In this document: piece by piece, positions 6,653 to 14,275 of the stretch
How the letters are laid out: each line of letters starts with the position of its first letter
How positions within the stretch are numbered: position 1 is the first letter of the stretch
Assembly (NCBI RefSeq): GCF_017894385.1
Contig: NZ_CP059560.1
Location: forward strand, 2,790,001 to 2,854,000
DNA from: Aromatoleum petrolei
Lineage (GTDB): Bacteria; Pseudomonadota; Gammaproteobacteria; Burkholderiales; Rhodocyclaceae
Direction of reading: 5' to 3'
DNA: 64,000 nt
Made by a program: the position numbers and the translations under genes
The notes under the pieces: generated by a model
What the model was told of the DNA's origin: nothing
Databases searched by the model: none
Seen by the model: the letters and a program-made list of their open reading frames with translations, nothing else

Positions 6653-8149
6653 TTAATAGGCCCATGCATTTTCTTTAAACAATTCAACTTCTTCTGGTTG
6701 AACCACTTCCATCGCCTCACCTGCATCAGCAATGACAATCTTGCTAACGTCTAAGGCTTTCTTGAGTGCATCGCTTGCGATCCAGCCGGACTCCCAGAGC
6801 TGAGGCGATGCCCCATTCACAATCTGACAAATCGGTTCGTTGCTTTCGAACTTGATGCCAACGGCCTTCGGTTGTGTGACGCGCTGCAGCCAAATCTCCA
6901 GGTAACCGTTGTATGGGACTCTTGCCATCTTCTCGCGCACTTTGGTCCACAAGCGCACTTTCTCTTCACTCGGTGCGAGTGAGATAAGGTGGCTCAGAAT
7001 GCCTGCCACGGCCGGAAACGTCGATGGCGAAACAAACGCAATATCTGTAGCGATCGCGACCTGCACATCAAGGTCGTCAGGAGCTTCAGTCTGCTTTGAA
7101 ACATTCGTGTGAAAATCACCAACCAACCGTCGTAACGCTCCGCTATTCGGAAACCGCTGACCAAAGGAATGTAGCCTCAAGAGCTGTTTTTGAATTGTCT
7201 TTGCGTTAGATGTTCCGAGGTCTTGTTGCTCAATGCCAGCCAACTTATCTGGCTTGATCGACCCTTCAACTACATTTCTGCAGGAGATTGTCTTTGACAC
7301 CCCGAGCCTCATCCCTACTGCCCGTAACTTATCGCTGACTATCTTTAGCACCGCTTCTGCGCGTTCGTCACTATTTGCAAAAATTCTATAGTCGTCCCTA
7401 TATCGGAGTACCCGGATGTCAGTGCTTCCTGTGAGCTCAAGATTAATCTGCTCATCGACGTATCCAAGGACGATCTCCGCGATGAAGTCCATAAGGACTG
7501 ACCCTTGCGCAATACCGTTGGTCTGTCCGTAACGACTGGCCTGGATATGGGAATCGATTTTGTTGCCAAGCAGAGCTTTATTGGTTTTTTCTTCCTTGGC
7601 TTTCGATAGGCCGTGCAGAGCCCATGCAATGCTATGGGTATACATAGAGCCATAGCAGTCAGTCACATCAGTATGAAGAAGATGACTGAACTCCAGCGAA
7701 TACGTCAGGGACCTTTGCTCAACGCTCTGCCACCAGCTTTTGATCTGAGTTGCGACGTCAGTCTGGTGATCAACCGACATCACCGGCGCGCTACAACAGT
7801 CAACCACACCGTCCTCAAATTCTTTGAGTCGCGCCCTTATGCTCGCCCAGTTTGCCTCCTCACAAATCAGATTCACTAACGAGACGTAGATGGCGGGGTG
7901 CAAAAGTTCATACGGGCGCCAAGCAAATTTTCCGTCCTTGTTCGCAATGAAGTTGTAATTCACGCTCGGAAATTCGTTGGGGTTTGCGTTCTTAAATTGA
8001 GCATAGTTCGCGCCCTTAAGAACCGCAGATACGTCATTCAGTATCGGCTCGAAACTGATGTATTTGGGCAGGTCCCCGTTGAAGTAGCTGCTGCCCTTCA
8101 GGAAATGGGTTCTTGCCTCGTCATTGGAAAGGTCAATTAATCGTTTCAT
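6653..8149 (-). CDS. Reverse transcriptase of the unknown/defence (UG/DRT-like) type
   Basis: A 498-aa protein with the ordered polymerase motifs of reverse transcriptases: FAWRPYELLHPAIY (about 75-88), DVTDCY with catalytic D161, GIAQGSVLMDFIAEIVLGY (212-230), RYRDDYRIF with D252/D253 (249-257), and RLGVSKT (281-287). There is no maturase or HNH endonuclease domain as in group II introns, and no msr/msd-like repeat structure is obvious. The C-terminal 200 residues are helical and unassigned. Stand-alone RTs of this build belong to the UG/Abi groups, several of which (DRT systems) block phages. I cannot assign a DRT number. It occupies the first, best-expressed cassette, with start at 8149 after AAGGAGATCTG. 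Confidence 0.85.
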   Translation of the reverse strand: MKRLIDLSNDEARTHFLKGSSYFNGDLPKYISFEPILNDVSAVLKGANYAQFKNANPNEFPSVNYNFIANKDGKFAWRPYELLHPAIYVSLVNLICEEANWASIRARLKEFEDGVVDCCSAPVMSVDHQTDVATQIKSWWQSVEQRSLTYSLEFSHLLHTDVTDCYGSMYTHSIAWALHGLSKAKEEKTNKALLGNKIDSHIQASRYGQTNGIAQGSVLMDFIAEIVLGYVDEQINLELTGSTDIRVLRYRDDYRIFANSDERAEAVLKIVSDKLRAVGMRLGVSKTISCRNVVEGSIKPDKLAGIEQQDLGTSNAKTIQKQLLRLHSFGQRFPNSGALRRLVGDFHTNVSKQTEAPDDLDVQVAIATDIAFVSPSTFPAVAGILSHLISLAPSEEKVRLWTKVREKMARVPYNGYLEIWLQRVTQPKAVGIKFESNEPICQIVNGASPQLWESGWIASDALKKALDVSKIVIADAGEAMEVVQPEEVELFKENAWAY

Positions 8150-8173
8150 TCGTCGACAGATCTCCTTGATGAC

Positions 8174-8273
8174 GCCGAACAGTTGTAGTAGACCGAATCG
8201 GTCAATATTGAAATATGCCGATTCGGCCTATTATCCGGTGCGGAACCGCGGCGCAGCATTATCGTATTCGGCT
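8174..8273. other. Array head: cassette 5' core and possible attI remnant
   Basis: GCCGAAC at 8174-8180 is the 5' core of the reverse-transcriptase cassette. To its right is a perfect 9-base inverted repeat, CCGAATCGG (8192-8200) and CCGATTCGG (8218-8226), separated by 17 AT-rich bases. A further half-like copy, ATTCGGCT, starts at 8266. Repeats next to the first cassette are what an attI site would show, but the sequence does not match an attI I know, so this is a candidate only. Confidence 0.5.
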
Positions 8274-8292
8274 AAACGTTCGTCATCACGTG

Positions 8293-8321
8293 ACCATAGG
8301 CCACCGCTATGGTGTTGTCAA
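8293..8321 (-). promoter_or_regulatory. Candidate cassette promoter (Pc-like) with dyad
   Basis: On the minus strand TTGACA (8321-8316) and TATGGT (8298-8293) are separated by exactly 17 bases, a near-consensus sigma-70 promoter pointing into the cassette array. The expected start of transcription is near 8286, about 137 bases before the reverse-transcriptase start codon. A perfect 7-base inverted repeat, ACCATAG and CTATGGT (8313-8307 and 8299-8293), overlaps spacer and -10, so the promoter may be regulated. Confidence 0.65.
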
Positions 8322-8568
8322 TGCGCGACGGCCAGCCATCGCGAACGGGCGCATCCGATTGAACTCATTGGGAAAGTGAGGGGCGTCGGTGTGCGTCTCG
8401 CGGCGGGGGACGCCGCTTTGGGGCCGAGGTTGCTTGCGCGGATATTGTCGGCGGCGGTGATTTCAGGTGGTCGATGCGGAGGAGCCGCGCGGGGGAACGT
8501 CGCGAGATAGGCGGATAGTGTTTTCCGCCCGACGTCCGCAACGGCCCTTAGCATCGCCGCGTGCCCCG
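8322..8568. other. Gene-poor gap between eCIS operon and array promoter
   Basis: No supported gene was found. A 78-codon minus-strand frame (8318-8554) lacks a ribosome-binding site and recognisable sequence. A hairpin GCGGCG-GGGGA-CGCCGC (8400-8416) lies downstream of the last eCIS gene and might help end that transcript, but it has no U-tract on the minus strand. No tyrosine-recombinase remnant could be read on either strand. Confidence 0.5.
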
Positions 8569-11500
8569 TCAGAAAATCTGCTCGCCCAACTGCTCCACCA
8601 TCGCCGCCGGATCGACGTCCGGCACTTCGAACTCCAGATCGTCCAGTGACAAATCGAACGGTTCGCCTTCGCGGTAGGTGACCGGGAAGCGCACGCCGAA
8701 TTCGAGGCCCGATCCCAATTCGTAGGCGGCGAGTTCGAAGCGTTCGTCGTAGAGGCTGGCGCCGAGCACGGTGACGGCGACGTAGCCGGAGACGTCGAAG
8801 CGGAAGCTGGGTTGGGCGTGGAGGGAGGCTTCGGCGTCGATTTCGAGGCCCTGGGAGGGCATCCAGTCGATGTGCACGCTGGCTTCGGCCGCGCCGGAGA
8901 TGCCCAGCGTGCCGCCAATCTCCAGGCCGCCGGTGGCGCTGGCGCCGGTGATGCCGAGGCCGACGCCGGCGCGGGCGCCGAGTCGCAATCCGGCTTCGGC
9001 GGGGACGTTGAGGTGGGCGTCGCCGGTGACGTGGGTGTTTTCCTCGTGCGAGGGGTTGTATTCGATGCCGACACGCAGTTGGTCGAGGGCGCCGGGGCCG
9101 ATGCTGGCGTTGGCGCTGAGGTTGCCGCCGACTTCGGCGACGACGCCGGGGATGATGGGGATCTGCGTCGACATGCCGAAAAGGCGCTTGTCGTATTCGA
9201 GCTTGGAGAAGATCTCGAGCGAGCTGGGCAGGGCGATTTCGCCGGAGACGGTGATCTCGCCGTTGGGGTCGAGGCGGAGTCCCGCGGTGCCTTGCAGCCA
9301 GGGGGCGATCTGGATGGTGGCGGAGCCGCTGCCGTAGACGACGATGGGGGCGTCGGGGCCGCTCGGGGGGCCGCCGGGGTTGCCGTCTTCGCCGATGCTG
9401 CGGTTGGTGGCGCCGACGGTGATCTGGCCGGAGAGCATGCCGCGTTCGAAGGCGCCGCTGAACTGGGCGTCGAAGGCGCCGTCCTCGTAGGTGACGGTGA
9501 GCTGCGAGTCGAAGCCGGGGATGGCGGGTTCGGCGGTGCCGCTGGCGGAGACTTTCCAGTCGCCGTCGGTCTGCTCGCATTCGACGTGGATGGAGCCGGA
9601 GCGGATCGCGGGGTTGGCGGTGAGGGCGACGTCGCCGGCGATGTTGAGGCCGTTTTCGCCCTGGGTGATGGCGATGGAGGCGGCGCTGACGCCGGGCACG
9701 GAGAGTTCGGCGCTGCCGTTGAAGGCCCAGCGGCCTTCGTTGACGCTGACGGTCGCGGTGGCGCTCTTGATGCCGCGGATCTTGTCGGGGGTGTCGATGC
9801 CGATGGTGCCTTCGGCGCCGAACTGGCCGTTGCGCCACCAGGCGCTGACGCGGGCGCGGTCGAAGAGGGAGCGTTCGAAGGTGAAGCCGCCTTCGAAGGC
9901 GACGCCGCCGGTGGTCGACACGGAGGCGGCGAGTTCGCCGCTGCCGGCGCCTTCGATGGAGTAGATGACCTGGCCGCCGAGGCCCAGGCCGCGCGCGGTG
10001 GAGTAGAAGACGCTGACGTAGGCGTCGTCGATGGTGGTGCGCGGGATGGGCAGGCTGATCTGCTCGGGGCCGTAGTCGAGCGAGAACGTGAGGTCCTTGC
10101 CGCGCAGGCGCACGGTGATCGGGGCGTTGAGCAGCGGGATCGAGGGGGTGAGCTCGCCGTCGGCGGAGAGTTCGCCGTCTTCGGTGGTGATGGTGGTGAA
10201 GCTGACCGGGCTGAGCTTGGCGTATTCGAGGTTGAGCGCGGGCAGCGCGGAGGGGTAGCCGCGGTATTCGCCGTCGCCGGTGAGGGCGATGGTGACCGCC
10301 GGGGTGGCGGGCTGCCAGTCGGCGGGGAGGTCCCATTCGGCGGAGAGCGAGCCGACCGGGCCTTCGGGGTTGCCGGTGTTGTCGGTGAGGTTGAGCGCGG
10401 TGATCCGGAGGCCGGCGAGCGCGCGCGCCTGCGTGCGGCTGATGCTCGGCGCGGCGCCGGGGCGGTGGCGGAAGCGGGCGACTTCGATTCCGCCGGGGCC
10501 GGAGCTGAGGATGAATTCCTCGGCGGTGCCGGCCGTGTCGTTGTCCTCGGCGGCGTTGGGCGGGCTGGCGGTGGCGAGCGGCTGGGCTTCCTCGATCTCG
10601 GTCTTGGTCCACCACGCGGAGGCGCCCGCGGCGGAGCCTCCGCCGGTGGCGGCGGCACTGGTGAAGACGACGTCGTGCTGGCGCAGGAAACGGCCGCGGT
10701 CGGGCTTGGGGTCGAAGGTGTCGAGGAAGGCGTCGACCTTGCGATAGATGCCGCTGCGGATGGTGCCGCCGGAGCTGCTGTTCGACGGCTGGTCGAGCAG
10801 TTCCATGTTCTCGACGCTGTTGCCGACGCCGGATCCCATCTGGCCGGAGACCTGCAGCTCGACGATGTGATCCACCTGGAACTGCGCGACCTTGCGGCCG
10901 CGGCGGTCCCAGCCGGGGATGCGCAGCATCGTCTGCAGCTCCGACAGGCGCTTGGACGTGAGGCGCGCGCCGCGGTGGGGCTTGAGGCGGATGCGGCCGT
11001 TGGCGTCGGCGGGGACAGGAATGTTGCGTTCGCCCAGGCGTGCGCGGATGGCGTCGGCGCCGACCTGGACCTGGCTGTTCCACACCGAGCGCTGGTCGGC
11101 GCCTTCGCGCCCGTAGCCGCGCACGCGCTTGAGGTTGCCGGCGCCGGCGAGGCTGCTGTAGAGCGGCAGGTGGCGTGACTTGACGGCGGGGATCTCGAGG
11201 CGTTCGAGCGCGGCGAGGGCGGCGGCGGTGCGATCGGTCTCGTGGTAGCGGGCGTTCATCGCCGGCTCGATCGCGCGCGCAAGAACTGGCGCGGCCTGGC
11301 CGTCCTGCTGCACGACGTGGGCGAGCTCGTGGGCGAGGAGGTGGCGGCCGTCCTCGGTGTCCGGGGCGAAGGCGCCGGGGGCGAGGTAGATGTCGCGCCC
11401 GGAGGTGAAGGCGCGTGCGCCCAGCGCGGCGGTGAGGCGGGCGGCCTCGGCGTCGGTGTGGACGCGCACGTCGGCGAAGTCGCGGCCGAAGTGGCCTTCG

Positions 11501-11979
11501 AGCGGGGCGCGGGCGTCGGGTGCGAGCGGTTCTCCGCGGCCGCGGCGTTCGGCGACGCGGCCCGCGGCGTAGGCGGGGACTAGTGTGGCAGATGAGGTGG
11601 CAGATGAGGCTGCGGTGGCGCCGCCGCCCGTCGGGGTGGCGGGGGATGCGGCCGCGGCGTCGGGTGCGGACGGGGCGGCGTCGGTTTCGCCCGATGCCGG
11701 GGCGGCGGTCGGCGGGGTGGCCGCGGTCGGCGTGGGGTCGGGCGTGCTCGCGGGGGCGACGGCGGCGGCGTGCGCCTCGGCCTCGCGTTCGATGGCTTCG
11801 CCGGGCTGGCTGATGCGGACGGGGGGGCTGGCGTAGGCGGGCAGCGCCGGGGGCGGGGCCGGCCTCGCCGCGGGGGAGGCCGCGGGTGTGGTCCCGCTGC
11901 TGCGCGCGGCCGCGTGCGGGGCAGGGGGCGCCGGCTTCTCGCTCGGCCGACGCGCGAATTTAGGCGACGGCGCTTCCAT
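8569..11979 (-). CDS. DUF4157 eCIS cargo protein with HNH-like nuclease motif and beta-rich C-terminus
   Basis: An 1136-aa protein from the ATG at 11979, overlapping the upstream gene by 20 bases. Residues 1-135 are Pro/Ala-rich and disordered. Residues about 150-230 are the DUF4157 domain (FADVRVHTDAEAARLT, then HLLAHELAHVVQQ with H217-E218-H221). Residues about 360-405 read VAQFQVDHIVELQ (D370, H371), then GNSVENMELLD (N391) and N400, the D-H...N...N layout of HNH/colicin-like nucleases. From about 430 to the end come roughly 700 residues of repeated Gly-rich beta strands such as GGVAFEGGFTFERS. DUF4157 marks proteins loaded by eCIS, so this is probably a nuclease effector. Nuclease activity is inferred. 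Confidence 0.8.
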   Translation of the reverse strand: MEAPSPKFARRPSEKPAPPAPHAAARSSGTTPAASPAARPAPPPALPAYASPPVRISQPGEAIEREAEAHAAAVAPASTPDPTPTAATPPTAAPASGETDAAPSAPDAAAASPATPTGGGATAASSATSSATLVPAYAAGRVAERRGRGEPLAPDARAPLEGHFGRDFADVRVHTDAEAARLTAALGARAFTSGRDIYLAPGAFAPDTEDGRHLLAHELAHVVQQDGQAAPVLARAIEPAMNARYHETDRTAAALAALERLEIPAVKSRHLPLYSSLAGAGNLKRVRGYGREGADQRSVWNSQVQVGADAIRARLGERNIPVPADANGRIRLKPHRGARLTSKRLSELQTMLRIPGWDRRGRKVAQFQVDHIVELQVSGQMGSGVGNSVENMELLDQPSNSSSGGTIRSGIYRKVDAFLDTFDPKPDRGRFLRQHDVVFTSAAATGGGSAAGASAWWTKTEIEEAQPLATASPPNAAEDNDTAGTAEEFILSSGPGGIEVARFRHRPGAAPSISRTQARALAGLRITALNLTDNTGNPEGPVGSLSAEWDLPADWQPATPAVTIALTGDGEYRGYPSALPALNLEYAKLSPVSFTTITTEDGELSADGELTPSIPLLNAPITVRLRGKDLTFSLDYGPEQISLPIPRTTIDDAYVSVFYSTARGLGLGGQVIYSIEGAGSGELAASVSTTGGVAFEGGFTFERSLFDRARVSAWWRNGQFGAEGTIGIDTPDKIRGIKSATATVSVNEGRWAFNGSAELSVPGVSAASIAITQGENGLNIAGDVALTANPAIRSGSIHVECEQTDGDWKVSASGTAEPAIPGFDSQLTVTYEDGAFDAQFSGAFERGMLSGQITVGATNRSIGEDGNPGGPPSGPDAPIVVYGSGSATIQIAPWLQGTAGLRLDPNGEITVSGEIALPSSLEIFSKLEYDKRLFGMSTQIPIIPGVVAEVGGNLSANASIGPGALDQLRVGIEYNPSHEENTHVTGDAHLNVPAEAGLRLGARAGVGLGITGASATGGLEIGGTLGISGAAEASVHIDWMPSQGLEIDAEASLHAQPSFRFDVSGYVAVTVLGASLYDERFELAAYELGSGLEFGVRFPVTYREGEPFDLSLDDLEFEVPDVDPAAMVEQLGEQIF

Positions 11980-14275
11980 TGTCGCTGCCCGGTGTGGCGC
12001 CCGGCGGCGGGGTGCCCGGGTTCGTGCCGGGGGCCGGAGCGTTCGGCAGGTTCCAGTCGCCCTTGGGCGAGGGCGCGCCGCATTCCATCGCGACCTGCCA
12101 CTTCGGCTTGTGCAGGCCCAGCGACCATGGGGACTGGGCGGTGACGGTGGTGAGCGCGTTGTGGAAGGTGGCGTAGTGCTGCGGGCGGATCTCGTTGCCG
12201 CCGGACATGATGCCGCCATTGTGTTCGCGGATCGCGCCGGGCAGGTGGGCGCCGCTGGCGTCGGTCATGGCCTTGACCATCGCGTCGTGGCCGGTCGGGT
12301 CACCGATGTTGGTGCCGGCGGTGGTGTATTCGTCGACCAGCCCCAGTGCGTGGCCCCATTCGTGCAATGCGCCGATCTGGCGCTGGCCGCCGTCGACGAG
12401 GAGGTCGACGCGGCGATCCTTGGGGCGGTTCTTGTCGAGCGGGTCGGCTTCGGCGGCGCCGCGGGCGGCGACGTGCACGCGTGTGGGCACGTTGGCGAAG
12501 CCGTTGTTGGTGAGGAAGTCGCGCACGGCATTGGCGCGGGATTCGGACAGCGTCTGGTTGTGGCTGATGGTGCCGGAGCCGCTGGTGTGGCCGATGATGT
12601 CGACGCGGATCTCCTGGTGCGCGGCATTGGCGACCGCGCCGTTGTATTTGGCGATGAAGTTGGTGAGGGTGGTCTGGGCGGTGCCGTCGAGCACGGAGGA
12701 GTCGTGCGCGAACTCGACCGATTCGCGCAGGGTGTCGTAGAAGTTGGGTTCCAGGCCAGTGGCGGAGAGCTTCATGGTCTGGTCGCGCGCGTTGGCGTTA
12801 CCGCCGGGGTTGGTGGAGTCGACGGTGCCGAAGCTGGTGAGGTCTTCGCCCGAGGGCATCTTGTAGACGCGCGTGAACATGTGGTCGCTGGCGGCCTGGG
12901 CGCGCTTGCCGACGTCGAGGGTGACCTTCACTTCGGCACCAAGCCAGTTCCAGCGCGGCTTGTTGAGGAAGAAGCTGTGCTTGCCGCTCCAGCCGCCTTC
13001 AATGAGGGGCTTGAGCCTGTCGATCCAGGGTTGCTCTTCGGCGTTGTTCCACTGGTAGGCGCCGAGCGCCGTGGCGCGCTGGCCGGCGTCGGCGATGCCG
13101 TTGATGCGGGCTGCGAGGGCGGTGAGTTCGGGCGTGCCGCCGAGCAGCGGGTTGGGCGTGGCGACGCCGCCGGCGGTGGTGAGCAGGTCTTCGAACTGGA
13201 TGGCGACACCCTGCTTGATGTCGAGCACGCCTTCGCCTTCCGTCGCGTCCGGCTTGTACTGGGCGTCGAAGCCACCACGCCCGGCGGCACCGACCATGGT
13301 CTGCGCTGCGGCCGGATAGGGGCCGGCCTTGGCCCATTTCTCGGCCTCGCCGAGTTCCTTGTTGCACGCGGCCATCGGATCGGCGGGGGCGCCGCCGCCG
13401 CCGAAGAGATCATCCCAGAAGTCACGCTGCAGTTTGGGCGCGGCGCTCTGCGGGCCGCCGGCCGCGGCCTGCTGGCCGACGTGCGTGAGTTCGTGCGCGA
13501 GGAGTTCGAGGCCGGCGTCGCTCTCGGGGGCGTAGCTGCCGGCGGAGAAGTAAACATCGTTGCCGACCGTGAAGGCGCGAGCGTGCATCTCGACGCACAT
13601 CGCGTCGGCTTCGGCGTCGGTGTGGATGCGCACGGCGGAGAGGTCGCGGCCGAGCTGGGCTTCGAGCTTGGCACGCAGCTCGGGGTCGAGGGGCGTGCCC
13701 TGGCCCTGGCGAGCGGCGACGCGTTGTTCGGTTTCGGCGGGGGCGGTCTGGCCGGCGAGGGCGTCGGCGCCGGCGGTGGCGGTCTTGGGCGTGTCGGCCG
13801 CCTTTTCGGTGCCGGGGGCGGCCGGGGCCTTTTCCTCTTCGCCGGGCTTGGCTTCCCGTAGGAGCCGGGGCGCGAGGATCTCCTTCTTCGGCGGCGTGAT
13901 CGCGGGTTCGAGGCTGCCGCGCGGGGCGGCGCCGCTGCAGGTGGGGCATGCCGCGCCGGGGCCGGTGTCCTTCGGCGTGCGCAGCGCGCGGCGGACTTCG
14001 CCGGCGACCTGATCGGCTTCCTTCTCGGCGGGGTCGTCGGGGTGGCTGACGGCGAGCTTGGCCTGCAGGTAGCCGGGGGCGCCAGGGCGTTGGTCCTTTG
14101 AGGTGCCGCCTTCGTTCGCGGCTGCGGGCGAGGGGGCGCCGCCGCTCGCGCTCTGGTCGGCGGCCGGTTTGCCGCCCGGATCCTTCTGCCCGGCGGGTTT
14201 GGGGGCGGGCGAGGCGGAGGGTGGCTGCTTCTCGGGCGCGCTCTTGCGGCGCAGGCCGGGGGCGAGGCTGCTCAT
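11960..14275 (-). CDS. DUF4157 eCIS cargo protein with OmpA-like domain and second zincin motif
   Basis: A 771-aa protein from the ATG at 14275, whose ATGA overlaps the stop of the AAA+ gene. The layout is: disordered Pro/Lys-rich N-terminus (1-190) with a CPTC pair at 110-113; DUF4157 core (about 195-275) ending LLAHELTHVGQQ (H261-E262-H265); a linker region; an OmpA-like peptidoglycan-binding-type segment (about 518-628, with IIGHTSGSG and LSESRANAVRDFL); then LHEWGHALGLVDEY (H638, E639, H642) followed by GGIMSGGNEIRPQHY. The last part resembles HExxHxxG zincins with a Met-turn. It is probably cargo of the injection particle with a C-terminal protease. Peptidase activity and target are inferred. 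Confidence 0.8.
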   Translation of the reverse strand: MSSLAPGLRRKSAPEKQPPSASPAPKPAGQKDPGGKPAADQSASGGAPSPAAANEGGTSKDQRPGAPGYLQAKLAVSHPDDPAEKEADQVAGEVRRALRTPKDTGPGAACPTCSGAAPRGSLEPAITPPKKEILAPRLLREAKPGEEEKAPAAPGTEKAADTPKTATAGADALAGQTAPAETEQRVAARQGQGTPLDPELRAKLEAQLGRDLSAVRIHTDAEADAMCVEMHARAFTVGNDVYFSAGSYAPESDAGLELLAHELTHVGQQAAAGGPQSAAPKLQRDFWDDLFGGGGAPADPMAACNKELGEAEKWAKAGPYPAAAQTMVGAAGRGGFDAQYKPDATEGEGVLDIKQGVAIQFEDLLTTAGGVATPNPLLGGTPELTALAARINGIADAGQRATALGAYQWNNAEEQPWIDRLKPLIEGGWSGKHSFFLNKPRWNWLGAEVKVTLDVGKRAQAASDHMFTRVYKMPSGEDLTSFGTVDSTNPGGNANARDQTMKLSATGLEPNFYDTLRESVEFAHDSSVLDGTAQTTLTNFIAKYNGAVANAAHQEIRVDIIGHTSGSGTISHNQTLSESRANAVRDFLTNNGFANVPTRVHVAARGAAEADPLDKNRPKDRRVDLLVDGGQRQIGALHEWGHALGLVDEYTTAGTNIGDPTGHDAMVKAMTDASGAHLPGAIREHNGGIMSGGNEIRPQHYATFHNALTTVTAQSPWSLGLHKPKWQVAMECGAPSPKGDWNLPNAPAPGTNPGTPPPGATPGSDNGSAVA

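Larger units (their letters stand above)
1..8180 (-). mobile_element. Integron gene-cassette array without visible integrase
   Basis: Ten attC sites separate single-gene cassettes that are all transcribed leftward. An attC lies just downstream of each gene, so the array head is at the right (8180) and the array continues past the left edge. Each attC has RYYYAAC and GTTRRRY core sites flanking an imperfect inverted repeat. For every complete cassette the distal core matches the 5' core of the same cassette (for example GTTAGAA, GTTGGGC, GTTAGGC, GTTATGC, GTTAGAC, GTTCGGC), as expected for a recombined circle. Base composition is clearly lower in GC than the flanking eCIS operon. Integrons are known in Azoarcus/Thauera relatives. 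No intI-like reading frame is seen between 8181 and 8568, so the array is either integrase-less or separated from its integrase. Confidence 0.93.

Noticed and set aside
6653..8149. Group II intron or retron interpretation of the reverse transcriptase
   Set aside because: No maturase or endonuclease domain and no intron RNA ends or msr/msd inverted repeats; cassette cores bound it precisely.
8318..11083. A 921-codon minus-strand frame in another phase
   Set aside because: Arg/His/Pro-rich out-of-frame translation of the cargo gene; only its last 78 codons are outside that gene and lack a ribosome-binding site.
8812..11178. Long plus-strand open frame opposite the DUF4157-HNH gene
   Set aside because: Its Gly/Ala/Asp-rich translation is the mirror of a high-GC coding strand; no ribosome-binding site and no recognisable domain.
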